DNA of 64,000 bases. It comes from Lichenicoccus sp963693035. GTDB taxonomy: Bacteria; Pseudomonadota; Alphaproteobacteria; Acetobacterales; Acetobacteraceae. This document shows positions 25,315 to 33,908 of the stretch, piece by piece. Numbering within the stretch: the first letter of the stretch is position 1; every line of letters begins with the position of its first letter. The notes under the pieces are model-generated. The model saw only the letters and a program-made list of their open reading frames with translations. It had not been told where the DNA came from and made no database searches. The stretch covers positions 606,354-670,353 of the forward strand of contig CAXMMQ010000007.1 of the NCBI GenBank assembly GCA_963693035.2. Reading direction: 5' to 3'. The position numbers and the translations under genes were made by a program.

Positions 25315-26661
25315 CTACCTATCGGTCCGGTCGCCGCCGCGTCGGCGTTCTGCAAGCACCGGCAGCGGCGCGATCGGGCCGACCACGAACAGATAGGTGG
25401 CCGCTCCCACCAGGCACAGCCCGCCGGCGGTGGCGAGCGGGATCACGAAGGAGCCGTGCGTTATGGTCAGCATCACCCCGGTAAAGCTGGTGGTCACCAC
25501 GCCGGCAAGGTTGGAGGCGAAGTTCTGGATGCCGCCGATCGAGGCTACCTGCGCCCGCGTCGGCGCCACGTCGCCCGGCAGCGACCAGATGGACGCGGCA
25601 GTGAAGGCGAGCGAGGCATAGGCGATCCCGAACAGCACCAGCGCCATCCAGGCGGCCGGCACCACGGCGGCCAGCGTGATCACCGAGGAGAGCAGCATGC
25701 CGCCGACCAGGCAGGTCTTGCGAGCGGCGGTCAGGCTCCAGCCGCGCCGGTACAGCCAGTCCGAGGTGAAGCCGCCGAGCCAGCCGCCGGGGACTGCGAT
25801 CAGGCCCGGGATCAGCCCGAGCGTGCCAAACTGCTTGAGCGAGAAATGCCTTGCCGTCATCAGGTAGGTCGGAAACCAGGTGATGAAGAAGTAGATCACG
25901 AAGTTGAGGCAGAAGAAGCCGATCATCATTCCCCAGATGGTCCGGTAGCGGAACAGCGAGATCCAGCGCATCGGCGGCTCGCCGGTGGCCGGCGCCGCGC
26001 GGCTCTCGTCCATCTCGCGCAGCGCCTCCGAGGTCACGTCCGGGTGCTGCTCGGGCTTGCGGTAGATCAGCAGCCAGGCACCGGCCCAGACGAAGCCGAG
26101 CAGGCCGGTCACCACGAACGAGACGCGCCAGCCGAACGAGCCGATCAGCCAGGCGCAGAGCGGGATGGCCGCGAGGTTGCCGACACGCGAGCCGGAATCG
26201 AAGATCGAGGAGGCAAAGCCGCGCTCGTGCGGCGGAAACCAGCGCGATACCACGCGCGCCGAGGCCGGATAGCCGCCCGCCTCGCCGGCGCCGAGCAGCA
26301 GCCGGAAGCCGAACAGCGCGGCCGCCGAGTTGGCCACCGCGGTGAGTGCGGTGAACAGCGACCACCAGCACACCGCGATCGGGAACATCAGGCGCGCGCC
26401 GTAGCGGTCCACCAACCAGCCGGCCGGCAACTGCATCAGCGCGTAGGTCCAGAAGAACGAGCCGAGCAGCAGCCCCATGGTGGTGTTGTCGACGCCGAGC
26501 GCCTGCTTGATGCTGGGGGTCGCGACCGCAAGGTTGGCCCGGTCGGTGTAGTTCACCGCGAGTGCCAGGAAGCACAGCCAGACCATGATCCAGCGTGCCG
26601 CCGGCATGCGCGTGCGCATCGGCTGGCGTATCTGCGCGGTCGCCTGGACCGTTCCGGCCAT
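25315..26661 (-). CDS. MFS transporter, anion:cation symporter (hexuronate/galactarate) type
   Basis: A 448-residue, 12-helix transporter. The N-terminal VNYTDRANLAVATPSI motif and LLGAGEAGGYPASARVVSRWFPPHERG are signatures of the ACS group (glucarate, galactonate, hexuronate carriers). A central cytoplasmic loop lies at about residues 205-230. The substrate is probably an organic or sugar acid, which is inference. The ATG at 26661 has AGGGGAGGG about 10 bases upstream. Its neighbour to the right is a deleted MFS remnant of a different branch. Confidence 0.9.
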   Translation of the reverse strand: MAGTVQATAQIRQPMRTRMPAARWIMVWLCFLALAVNYTDRANLAVATPSIKQALGVDNTTMGLLLGSFFWTYALMQLPAGWLVDRYGARLMFPIAVCWWSLFTALTAVANSAAALFGFRLLLGAGEAGGYPASARVVSRWFPPHERGFASSIFDSGSRVGNLAAIPLCAWLIGSFGWRVSFVVTGLLGFVWAGAWLLIYRKPEQHPDVTSEALREMDESRAAPATGEPPMRWISLFRYRTIWGMMIGFFCLNFVIYFFITWFPTYLMTARHFSLKQFGTLGLIPGLIAVPGGWLGGFTSDWLYRRGWSLTAARKTCLVGGMLLSSVITLAAVVPAAWMALVLFGIAYASLAFTAASIWSLPGDVAPTRAQVASIGGIQNFASNLAGVVTTSFTGVMLTITHGSFVIPLATAGGLCLVGAATYLFVVGPIAPLPVLAERRRGGDRTDR

Positions 26662-26718
26662 GGCGGCGCCCTCCCCTTGTTATCGTTGTCCCGAGCTTAG
26701 CCGATCGAGCGGGCTTTG

Positions 26719-27007
26719 CTACCGATTGACCAGTCTGGCGGGGGTCAGGAACACCAGGCAGGCACCGAGCCAGACGATGCCGGCGATCCCGCACATGCCG
26801 GCCTCTGTGGTGCCGGTCGCCTGCGTCAGCAGCCCGAGCAGGAACGGCGAGGAGAAGCCGGCGATGTTGCCGAGCGCGTTGATCAGCGCGATCCCGGCGG
26901 CGCCGAACACCGCATCGCTGAAGCCGAGGTCGCGCAGCATCTGCAGCCTGGCGAAGCCGACATTGATGCGGTCGAAACGGACAGAAGAGAGACAGGATCA
27001 GGAACGG
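26719..27007 (-). pseudogene. MFS transporter remnant with internal deletion
   Basis: The remaining frame encodes FDRINVGFARLQMLRDLGFSD, the conserved first-helix region of the ACS/phthalate-type MFS family, then passes directly into ALINALGNIAGFSSPFLLGLLTQATGTT, which belongs to helices 11-12. Roughly 330 residues between the two ends are missing. No start codon context remains. The junction is near 26890-26905. Confidence 0.8.
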
Positions 27008-27009
27008 GA

Positions 27010-27440
27010 TCAGCCGCCAGGCCCCTTGCGGTAGATGGCGTCCAGCGCGGGGTCCGGCAGCTTCCCAGCCTCCGTCACCACCTGCACCCAGATGGCACCG
27101 TCGGTTTGACGACTGATTTCTCTGGCATGGCGTCGAACGGAATGCCCCGCGGATCGGCGGTGACGTGCAGCAGCTTCGGCAGCACCTGCTCGCGGACCCA
27201 CTGACGCACATGCTCGCGCACCGCGGACTTGTCGGCCATGACGCCTTGGATCGGCCTGCGGTCGAACATGATCCGCCACGGCATCTCTTCGGTGGAGCGC
27301 CGCGGCCGCGGGAGGTTCGGCAGCCGCCGGTGCCGCGCCACGCAGCGCTAGACCAGCAGCGGCATGTCCGGCGCCCAGTCGCCGCGTCTGGACTTCAACA
27401 GGCACCGCCTGAGCGACTTCGACAGCTTGATGGGATCAAC
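27010..27440 (-). pseudogene. TupA-like ATP-grasp protein fragment
   Basis: From about 27440 inward the frame reads RRGDWAPDMPLLV, then an in-frame TAG, then ARHRRLPNLPRPRRSTEEMP, WRIMFDRRPIQGVMADKSAV, REHVRQWVREQVLPKLLHVT and FDAMPEKSVVKP. This order (phe-asn-glu-like lead, DRR, ADK-AVR, FDALP, VVK) matches the N-terminal half of TupA-like ATP-grasp/glycosyltransferase-associated proteins. The ATP-grasp half is absent and the frame shifts near 27075. It is presumably a relic of a surface-polysaccharide gene. Confidence 0.65.
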
Positions 27441-27578
27441 GCGGTCGCCTTGATCATGAACTCCTGGTCCGCCGATACAAGTCCGGCTCCGGCGTCCTGT
27501 TACCAGGCTGGCGCGGCTTGTCGTTCGAACCAGGGGCCCTATCGTTGACCGCGAGGCAGCACTCGCACGGAGTCCACG

Positions 27579-28106
27579 ATGCCGCTCTACCTGCTCGACG
27601 GCACCGGACCGGTGTTCTCGGATGCCTCACGCGCCTATGTGGCGCCCGACGCCGTCCTTCTCGGACAGGTGCGCCTGGGCCTCGACGTCTCGGTCTGGTT
27701 CGGCGCGGTGCTGCGCGGGGACAATGACACCATCACCGTCGGCGACCGCTCCAACGTGCAGGACTGCGCGGTCCTGCATGTCGATAAAGGCTATCCGGTC
27801 GGCATCGGCGCCGGCTGCACGATCGGCCATCGCGCCATCGTCCATGGCGCCACCATCGGCGACAACAGCCTGATCGGCATGGGCGCCACCATCCTAAACG
27901 GCGCCGTCATCGGCCGCGACTGCCTGGTCGGCGCCAATGCGCTGGTGACCGAGGGCAGGATCTTCCCGGACGGATCGCTGATCCTCGGCGTCCCGGCGAA
28001 ACTCGCGCGCGTGCTGTCGGAGGCCGAAATCGAGAGTCTGCGGCGGTCGGCCGCCAGCTACGTCGCCAACGGCAGGCGCTTTGCCGCCGGGCTGCAGCCG
28101 TGCTGA
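27579..28106 (+). CDS. Gamma-class carbonic anhydrase family protein
   Basis: A 175-residue left-handed beta-helix protein (hexapeptide repeats). Zinc ligands are visible as His in VLHVDKGYPV, IGHRAIVHG and the following His; the RGD-N start (GAVLRGDNDTITVGDRSNVQD) is typical. Family members (YrdA, PaaY, Cam-like) may hydrate CO2 or act as thioesterases, so activity is uncertain. The ATG at 27579 has a CGGAG RBS. The downstream flavin-reductase gene is 44 bases away on the same strand. Confidence 0.92.
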   Translation: MPLYLLDGTGPVFSDASRAYVAPDAVLLGQVRLGLDVSVWFGAVLRGDNDTITVGDRSNVQDCAVLHVDKGYPVGIGAGCTIGHRAIVHGATIGDNSLIGMGATILNGAVIGRDCLVGANALVTEGRIFPDGSLILGVPAKLARVLSEAEIESLRRSAASYVANGRRFAAGLQPC

Positions 28107-28150
28107 GCGAGCCCGCGTTCAGCGCCCGGACAAAGCAAATAGGATCAGCC

Positions 28151-28798
28151 ATGCACAGCAGTCCGGCGCACAGCTTCGAGGCCGCTTCGATGCACAGCTA
28201 TGAGCCTGCCCAAGGGCACGGGCTACGCCACGACCCGTTCAACGCCATCGTCGGGCCGCGTCCGATCGGCTGGATCGCCAGCCGCAGCGCCACCGGCGCG
28301 CTCAACCTAGCGCCTTACAGCTTCTTCAACGCGTTCAACTACACGCCGCCGATCATCGGCTTTGCGTCCACCGGCTGGAAGCACAGCGTCGCCAACATCG
28401 CGGCTACCGGGCAGTTCGTCTGGAACCTCGCCACCCGCCCACTGGCCGAGGCAATGAATGCAAGCGCCGCCAGCGTCGGGCCGGAGATCGACGAGTTCGT
28501 GCTGGCCGGACTCACGCCGATACCGAGCCGGCTCATCGACGTGCCGCGCGTCGGCCAAAGCCCGGTCGCCTTCGAGTGCCGGCTGCTGCAGCAGATACAG
28601 TTGCACGATCTCGAGGGCGCAGCGGTGCAGACCTGGCTGACCCTCGGCCAGGTGGTCGCGGTGCATATCGAGCGCAGCCTTATAAGCGACGGCATCTACG
28701 ACACCGCCGCCGCGCGTCCGATCCTGCGCGGCGGCGGTCCGACGGCCTACCTCGAGGTCGAACCGGAAGCGTTCTTCCACATGACGCGGCCGGCCTGA
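28151..28798 (+). CDS. Flavin reductase-like (FMN-binding split-barrel) protein
   Basis: A 215-residue protein of the flavin reductase/FMN-binding split-barrel family. GPRPIGWIASRSATGALNLAPYSFFNAFNYTPP is the FMN-binding start of the COG1853 group, and the HSVANIAATGQFVWNL segment follows. Two in-frame starts are possible (ATG 28151 and ATG 28190); relatives usually begin near the second (MHSYEPAQGHG). It may serve a monooxygenase or act on a small molecule; no partner oxygenase is nearby. Confidence 0.88.
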   Translation: MHSSPAHSFEAASMHSYEPAQGHGLRHDPFNAIVGPRPIGWIASRSATGALNLAPYSFFNAFNYTPPIIGFASTGWKHSVANIAATGQFVWNLATRPLAEAMNASAASVGPEIDEFVLAGLTPIPSRLIDVPRVGQSPVAFECRLLQQIQLHDLEGAAVQTWLTLGQVVAVHIERSLISDGIYDTAAARPILRGGGPTAYLEVEPEAFFHMTRPA

Positions 28799-28817
28799 AG
28801 CATCCGCACCCGCCCTA

Positions 28818-29009
28818 TCAGGGAGCGGGGCCGACGCTGCCGGTGTGGTCGAACAGCAGGAACAGCACGATGATGATCAGGATGATCGGCAGCAGCCCGA
28901 GGCCGTTGAAGCCGGTGCCGCGGGAGCCGCCGTACCAGCCCGACCTGAAGCCATAGCCGCCGCCACCGAGTGCGAGGATGATGAGAACGACGATCAGGAT
29001 GGTCAGCAT
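28818..29009 (-). CDS. Small two-helix membrane protein
   Basis: A 63-residue protein from ATG 29009. Helix one is ILIVVLIILALGGGG, then a glycine-rich turn (GFRSGWYGGSRGTG), then helix two (LLPIILIIIVLFLLF). The size and layout resemble DUF3309-type small membrane proteins, but I cannot confirm the family. It lies between the flavin reductase (convergent) and the RibD-like reductase (divergent). Confidence 0.65.
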   Translation of the reverse strand: MLTILIVVLIILALGGGGYGFRSGWYGGSRGTGFNGLGLLPIILIIIVLFLLFDHTGSVGPAP

Positions 29010-29087
29010 GCGGCGGCTCCGAGGCGAGGAAACGAGGGAGAGAATGCAGCCAACGCGGGCGCGGGCATTTCGTTCGGCGTCGGAATA

Positions 29088-29783
29088 GTGACGGCCGGCG
29101 ACGAGACGCCCTGCGGCCCGATCGAAGCCGCATCCGGCGTGTACGTGGTCGGGCAACTTGGCCAGTCGCTCGACGGCCGCATCGCGACGCCGACCGGACA
29201 CTCACGCACCATCGGCGGCGCCGAGGCCATCCGGCACCTGCACCGGCTGCGCGCCTGGGCCGACGCGGTGGTGGTCGGCATCGGCACCGTGCTGGCCGAC
29301 GACCCGCAGCTCACCGTCCGCCTGGTCGAGGGCGCTTGTCCGGCGCGGGTGGTGATCGACCCCAACTTCCGGCTGCCGCGCGGCGCCCGGGTGCTGGCCG
29401 ACGACGACGTGGCCTGCCTGGCGATCCAGGCGGCGACCGGTGCGCGGCCGTCCCGCATCGAGCCCTGCGTGCTGCCGGCGCGCGACGGCCGGATCGATCC
29501 GCACGCCCTGGTCGACAGCCTCGGCCGGCGCGGCCTGCGGCGCCTGCTGGTCGAGGGCGGCAGCCACACCGTCTCGGCGTTCCTTGCCGCGGGCGCGCTG
29601 CACCGGCTGCATGTCTGCGTCAGCCCGGTGCTGATCGGCTCCGGCCCGACCGGTCTGTGCCTGCCGCCGATCGCGCGCATGGAACAGGCGATGCGGCCGC
29701 CGTGCACCACGCATCGGCTCGGCGCGGACGTGCTGTTCGACTTCGATCTGCGAGGCGATGCGGATCGCGCCGTTCATGGGTGA
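29088..29783 (+). CDS. RibD C-terminal-type (dihydrofolate reductase fold) reductase
   Basis: About 231 residues covering only the reductase half of RibD: QLGQSLDGRIATPTGHSRTIG at the start, RAWADAVVVGIGTVLADDPQL, the cofactor segment LLVEGGSHTVSAFL and the C-terminal SPVLIGSG. No deaminase domain is attached. In riboflavin synthesis this domain reduces the ribosyl side chain of a pyrimidine; stand-alone forms reduce related pterin- or pyrimidine-like compounds. The start is uncertain: the frame is open back to 28845, but a GTG at 29088 avoids most of the overlap with the opposite small gene. Proximity to the PTPS-dehydrogenase-GT4 operon suggests a shared pathway. Confidence 0.8.
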   Translation: MTAGDETPCGPIEAASGVYVVGQLGQSLDGRIATPTGHSRTIGGAEAIRHLHRLRAWADAVVVGIGTVLADDPQLTVRLVEGACPARVVIDPNFRLPRGARVLADDDVACLAIQAATGARPSRIEPCVLPARDGRIDPHALVDSLGRRGLRRLLVEGGSHTVSAFLAAGALHRLHVCVSPVLIGSGPTGLCLPPIARMEQAMRPPCTTHRLGADVLFDFDLRGDADRAVHG

Positions 29784-29835
29784 TTAACATCCGGCTGCTA
29801 CGGTTCGGACCGACGCAGCTGGGGTTCCCTCATCC

Positions 29836-30099
29836 ATGCCCGGACCCGACCGCTTCACCCCGACGCCGGATCAGCAAAAACTGGTCCACCCTTCGACAGG
29901 CGATGGTCCTTCGCCTGCAACGAGGCGGTTCCTGCTGCAGCACATCGCGATGCTCGATGCCTGGCAGTCCAAGACCAAGGCGCTCACACCCGCCCGGGCG
30001 CTGGCATTGAGCGACCAGTATCTGGCAAGCGTGCCGCCTTGCGCCGCGGACATCCTGCGCCTCAAGGCGACGCTGGCGGCGCTGCAGGACCGGACATGA
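29836..30099 (+). CDS. Small hypothetical protein (87 aa)
   Basis: ATG 29836 opens an 87-residue frame with a helical C-terminal half (LLQHIAMLDAWQSKTKALTP, ALSDQYLASVPP). No family is recognised. It ends 38 bases inside the 3' end of the convergent GT4 gene. Codon use is ordinary for the window and the sequence looks protein-like, but no RBS is convincing. Confidence 0.5.
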   Translation: MPGPDRFTPTPDQQKLVHPSTGDGPSPATRRFLLQHIAMLDAWQSKTKALTPARALALSDQYLASVPPCAADILRLKATLAALQDRT

Positions 30100-31147
30100 G
30101 ACTTCGCAGCAGGTCCTCGACGCGGTCGGTGGCCAGATCCCAGCCGGGTAGCGCCTGGCCCGCCGCACGCGCCACGGCCGCGGCCCGACGCCTGGCCTCG
30201 GGATCGCTGAGCAGCCGGCGCAGCGCCTGCGCGAGCGCCTCCGGATCGCCGGGCGGCACCAGCGCACCGGCTGCCTGAGGCACCAGCGCCGGGATCGCGC
30301 CGGCGCGGGTCGCAATCACCGGCAGGCCATGCGCCAGCGCCTCGGCAAGCGCCATGCCGAAGCCCTCGTGCCGGCTGGCGAGCACGAACAGGTCGGCGGC
30401 CTGATACAACCGTCCGACACCCGCCACCTCGCCCGCGACGCGTATGCGGTCGGCGAGCCCGGCTGCCTGGATCTGCCGCTGGACGGCACTTTCGAAGTCC
30501 GGCGCCCGCGTCGGATCGCCCGCGAGGGTGCAAAGCCAGTCCAGATCCGCGACCTCCGCCAAGGCCGCGACCAGCGTGTCGTGGCCCTTGCGCGGCGTGA
30601 TGGCGCCGACGCAGAGCAGCCGCGGTGGCTGGCCGATGCAGGCCGCGAGCGGGGCCGGATCGGTGCCGGGGGGTGCGACCAGCAGGCGCTGCGCGGGAAC
30701 GCCGTAGTCGGACACAAGGAAATTGGCCGTGGTGGCGCTGGTGGCGATGACCGCACGCGCGTGGCGCAGGGCCGCACGTTCAGAGGCCAGCAGGCCGGAC
30801 CGTGCGCCGGGCTCCAGCGCCAGCGGATGATGCACCACCGCCACCAGAGCCAGCCGGCGCGCCTCGGCGGCCGCCTGCGCCGGCATCGCGCCAAAGGCGA
30901 GCCCGTCGATGATCACCACCGATCCGTCAGGCCACGCCTGCAGTGACCGCGCGACCTGCGCCAGGTCGTCCGCGTCCGGCGCCGGAAATGCTGCCGGCCA
31001 TCGCAGGTGCCGCACCGGCAGGCCACGCTCCTGCAGCGCCGCGATCAGTCTTCGGTCGTAGCCATAGCCGCCGGTGTGGGTCGCCAATGATCCAGGCACG
31101 GCGAAGCCGATGTCGCGACAGGGGGGCTCACGACAGGTCGGCTTCAT
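30062..31147 (-). CDS. GT4-family glycosyltransferase
   Basis: A 361-residue GT-B enzyme. The N-terminal acceptor domain has GGYGYDRRLIAALQERG; the donor domain has LLCVGAITPRKGHDTLV, and the GT4 signature EGFGMALAEALAHGLPVIAT with the retaining Glu residues is complete (about residues 265-285). There is no signal peptide, so it works in the cytoplasm on a nucleotide sugar. Its start overlaps the PTPS-like gene by 20 bases, so the two are translationally linked, and the dehydrogenase lies upstream of both. That context suggests it glycosylates the small product of those enzymes rather than a polysaccharide, which is inference. Confidence 0.9.
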   Translation of the reverse strand: MKPTCREPPCRDIGFAVPGSLATHTGGYGYDRRLIAALQERGLPVRHLRWPAAFPAPDADDLAQVARSLQAWPDGSVVIIDGLAFGAMPAQAAAEARRLALVAVVHHPLALEPGARSGLLASERAALRHARAVIATSATTANFLVSDYGVPAQRLLVAPPGTDPAPLAACIGQPPRLLCVGAITPRKGHDTLVAALAEVADLDWLCTLAGDPTRAPDFESAVQRQIQAAGLADRIRVAGEVAGVGRLYQAADLFVLASRHEGFGMALAEALAHGLPVIATRAGAIPALVPQAAGALVPPGDPEALAQALRRLLSDPEARRRAAAVARAAGQALPGWDLATDRVEDLLRSLMSGPAAPPASP

Positions 31148-31529
31148 ACCAGGCCCTCGCGAGATGGCTCTCGCTCAGCGTGACCCGCATCCTCGTGACG
31201 CCGCTTGCGTGCGGCCCAAGCAGCCCCTCGTCGCGCGCCTGCGCCATGCGCTCGAAGACCGTGCGGGCCAGGAACTCGGTGGTGGTGAGCTGACCGGCCA
31301 GCGTTGGATCGGCATCGAGATTGGCGTAGTTCAGCGGCGCCAGCACCGCGCGCAGCGTCTCGAGCGCGCGGCCGATATCGACGACGATATTGTCGGGCGG
31401 CAGGGTCTCGCGGAAGAACGCGACGTCGATCACGAAGGTGGCGCCGTGCAGCCGCTGCGCCGGCCCGAACACCTCGGACGGCAGGCTGTGGGCGATCATG
31501 ATGTGGTCGCGCACCTCGACGGCGAACAT
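31128..31529 (-). CDS. PTPS/QueD-like protein with degenerate active site
   Basis: A 133-residue T-fold protein. The overall pattern of 6-pyruvoyl-tetrahydropterin/6-carboxytetrahydropterin synthases is clear: IMIAHSL near the start, LHGATFVIDVAFF, VVDIGRALETLRAVL, PLNYANLD and TTTEFLARTVFERM. However, canonical enzymes bind zinc through His...His-Gly-His and use a Cys a few residues before LHGH; here the motif is HGA (one ligand lost) and no Cys is present there. It is thus probably a divergent enzyme with altered metal binding or chemistry, working on a pterin-like substrate. It is separated by 6 bases from the dehydrogenase and overlaps the GT4 gene. Confidence 0.87.
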   Translation of the reverse strand: MFAVEVRDHIMIAHSLPSEVFGPAQRLHGATFVIDVAFFRETLPPDNIVVDIGRALETLRAVLAPLNYANLDADPTLAGQLTTTEFLARTVFERMAQARDEGLLGPHASGVTRMRVTLSESHLARAWYEADLS

Positions 31530-31535
31530 GCCGGA

Positions 31536-32513
31536 TCACTCCCCGTACAGCACACGATGCATCAATGCGCCCGGCGCACCAAGGATGCGGTCGAGTACGC
31601 CGGGCAGGCTCTCGAAACGGCGCGCATCGCGCACCAGCACGTCCAGCCTGGGGTCGGCGGCGAGCGAAAGCGCAAGCGCCAGCCGGTCGCCGCGGCTGCG
31701 GCGGGCGCGTCGTGCGGGTGCCACCATGCCGACCTGGGAGGCGCGCAGGGCCAGGCGCTGGCTGTGGAACGCGCCGCCGAGCGGCACGGTGACCGGCGCG
31801 TCGCCGTACCAGCTCAGCTCGATCAGCTCTGCCTCGAAACCGGCGCACTCGATCGCGGTGGCCAACCCCGCGCCGGTGCCCGAGGCATGGAACACCAGGT
31901 CGCAGCCGCGCGGGGCTGCGGCCGGCAGCGCGAAGCCGAAGCCGAGTGCCGCCGCTACCTCCGCGCGGCCGGGCTCGATGTCGACCAGCGTGACCTGCAT
32001 CGAGGGCATAAGCGCGCACAGCCACGCCACCAGGCAGCCGATGGTGCCGCCGCCGACCACGGCGATGCTGTCGCCGATGCGCGGCGCCGCGTCCCAGGTC
32101 GCATTCAGGGCGGTCTCGATCTGGCCGGCGAGCACCGCGCGCGTGGTCGGCACGTCGTCGGGGACGGCCAGCGCCGCCGCTTCGGGGACGATGAAGCGAT
32201 CCTGGTGCGGATGCAGGCAGAACACCCGCTGGCCGAGCCGTGCCGGCGCTCCGGCCTCGATGACGCCGACCATGGCGTAGCCGTATTTCACCGGGAACGG
32301 GAACGCGCCCGACTGGAACGGGCAGGCCATGCGCTGCCACTCGCCGGGAGGCACCCGGCCGGCATAAACCAGCGCCTCGGTGCCACGACTGATCCCGCTC
32401 TGCAGCGCGCGCACGCCGACCTCGCCGGGTGCGGGAACCGCCCTCGCCACCTGCCTGAGCTCGGCGCGGCCCGGCCCGACGATCCAGAGCGCCCTGGCGG
32501 TCTCGCTGTGCAC
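31536..32513 (-). CDS. Zinc-type alcohol dehydrogenase-like (MDR, BchC-like) protein
   Basis: A 325-residue medium-chain dehydrogenase from GTG 32513, which has a strong AAGGAGG RBS; this decides against a longer in-frame start at 32564. The NAD-binding motif GGGTIGCLVAWL is clear. The catalytic-domain start reads SGISRGTEALVYAG, where classical alcohol dehydrogenases have Cys-Gly-Thr-Asp, and KYGYAMVG replaces the GHE motif, so catalytic zinc ligands are absent. The SGISRGTE pattern is also seen in BchC-type dehydrogenases. It is the first gene of a tight operon with the PTPS-like and GT4 genes. Confidence 0.85.
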   Translation of the reverse strand: MHSETARALWIVGPGRAELRQVARAVPAPGEVGVRALQSGISRGTEALVYAGRVPPGEWQRMACPFQSGAFPFPVKYGYAMVGVIEAGAPARLGQRVFCLHPHQDRFIVPEAAALAVPDDVPTTRAVLAGQIETALNATWDAAPRIGDSIAVVGGGTIGCLVAWLCALMPSMQVTLVDIEPGRAEVAAALGFGFALPAAAPRGCDLVFHASGTGAGLATAIECAGFEAELIELSWYGDAPVTVPLGGAFHSQRLALRASQVGMVAPARRARRSRGDRLALALSLAADPRLDVLVRDARRFESLPGVLDRILGAPGALMHRVLYGE

Positions 32514-32620
32514 GCGCGCCCTCCTTCGTTGCGGGCCACAGCGCGCAGGCTCGCCCGGATCCACCTGACCGTGAACTGCGCGTCAACACTGGCGTGTCCT
32601 GACGATCTTGTCGTGCATCG

Positions 32621-32836
32621 ATGCTGCGATGCCGGATCCTTGGCACCGGCTTCATGCTGCCGAAGGGGGAGGCCGTGACATGCGGAATGGGAACCGTCGA
32701 GGACGAGCACGGCGACTATGCGACCGTCTGGTGGCGCTATCCCGGCCCCCTGGTGAACTGCTATCGCATGGCGCGCGAGATCCTTGCCTTGAAGCCCGGA
32801 GGGACCGCGCCGTGCGGCGCGGCCGTAGCACCGTGA
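32621..32836 (+). CDS. Possible small protein (71 aa)
   Basis: An ATG at 32621 opens 71 codons with a protein-like middle (TVEDEHGDYATVWWRYPGPL, NCYRMAREILALKPGG). No family is recognised and the RBS is weak. It is on the same strand as, and 50 bases before, the MetX-like gene, so it could be a leader cistron. It may equally be chance coding in GC-rich DNA. Confidence 0.35.
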   Translation: MLRCRILGTGFMLPKGEAVTCGMGTVEDEHGDYATVWWRYPGPLVNCYRMAREILALKPGGTAPCGAAVAP

Positions 32837-32886
32837 GCGGCGGGCGGGACGGAGATCCCCGTCCACTCGCGCGAGGAGCGTGTCAA

Positions 32887-33906
32887 ATGCCTTCCGGTCC
32901 GACCTGGCCCACCGAGACCGGATCCTTCGATCTCGGCGATCTCGCGCTGCAGGGCGGCAGTATCCTCGCGCGTACGCGCCTCGCCTGGAAGAGCTACGGC
33001 ACGCTGGCGCCGGCGCGGGACAATGTGATCCTGTATCCGACCAGCTACAGCGCCACGCATGACGACCAGGACTGGCTGATCGGGCCGGACCGTATCCTCG
33101 ACCCGACGCGCTGGTTCATCCTGACGCCGGACATGTTCGGCAACGGCCTGTCCTCCAGCCCGTCCAGGCAGGACGACTATCCGGCGCTGGTCACCACCGC
33201 GGACAACGTCGCCGCCCAGCGCCGGCTGCTGCGCGAGCGGTTCGGCATCGAGCGGCTGGCCTGCGTGTACGGCTTCTCGATGGGCGCGCAGCAGGCCTAC
33301 CACTGGGCCGCCCTGCACCCGCACGAGGTCGAGCGCGCGATCGTGGTCTGCGGCAGTGCGCGCACGTCGACGCATAACCGGGTGCTCCTGCAGTCGCTGC
33401 TGGCGACGCTGGAAGCAGCACCCGAGCATCTCGGCGGTGGTCGCTTCGGTGCCGAGCCGCGCGCGGCGTTGCGCGCCTTCGCCCGCATCTATGCCGGCTG
33501 GGCGATGAGCCAGGACTGGTATCGCGCCGGACTGCATCTACGAACCGCCACCAGCCTCGATGACTTCCTCGACCGCGAGTGGGAGCCCGGCTTCACCTCA
33601 TGCCATGCCGCGGACCTCCACGCCCAGGCGCGCACCTGGGACGCTGGCGACATCAGCGCCAATGCCCTCTACGACCACGATCTCGATCGGGCGCTGGCGG
33701 CGATCGAGGCGCGCATGCTGCTGATGCCGGCGACCACCGACCTGTATTTCCGGGTTGCCGACAACGAGGCGGAGTTGTCGCATCTGCGCCATGCCGCGTT
33801 GCGGCCGATCCCGTCGATCTGGGGGCACCGCGCCGGTAGCCCGAGCCGCAGCCCGGAGGACGAACGCTTTGTTCGCGAGGCGGTGGCGGACTGGCTGGCC
33901 CGGTGA
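32887..33906 (+). CDS. MetX-like alpha/beta-hydrolase
   Basis: A 339-residue alpha/beta-hydrolase of the homoserine O-acetyltransferase superfamily. Residues FILTPDMFGNGLSSSPS and the nucleophile elbow YGFSMGAQQAYHW (Ser at about 125), the Asp in PATTDLYF and the His in WGHRAGSP make the triad. The length and the GNGLSSS motif match a subgroup annotated as homoserine acetyltransferase-like hydrolases. The acyl substrate is unknown and methionine synthesis is not implied. The ATG at 32887 has GAGGAG 8 bases upstream. A family A repeat begins right after the TGA. Confidence 0.88.
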   Translation: MPSGPTWPTETGSFDLGDLALQGGSILARTRLAWKSYGTLAPARDNVILYPTSYSATHDDQDWLIGPDRILDPTRWFILTPDMFGNGLSSSPSRQDDYPALVTTADNVAAQRRLLRERFGIERLACVYGFSMGAQQAYHWAALHPHEVERAIVVCGSARTSTHNRVLLQSLLATLEAAPEHLGGGRFGAEPRAALRAFARIYAGWAMSQDWYRAGLHLRTATSLDDFLDREWEPGFTSCHAADLHAQARTWDAGDISANALYDHDLDRALAAIEARMLLMPATTDLYFRVADNEAELSHLRHAALRPIPSIWGHRAGSPSRSPEDERFVREAVADWLAR

Positions 33907-33908
33907 GA

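Noticed and set aside
28845..29087. N-terminal extension of the RibD-like reductase
   Set aside because: The upstream in-frame codons overlap the opposite small membrane protein gene and are rich in Gln, Glu and Asp without family support.
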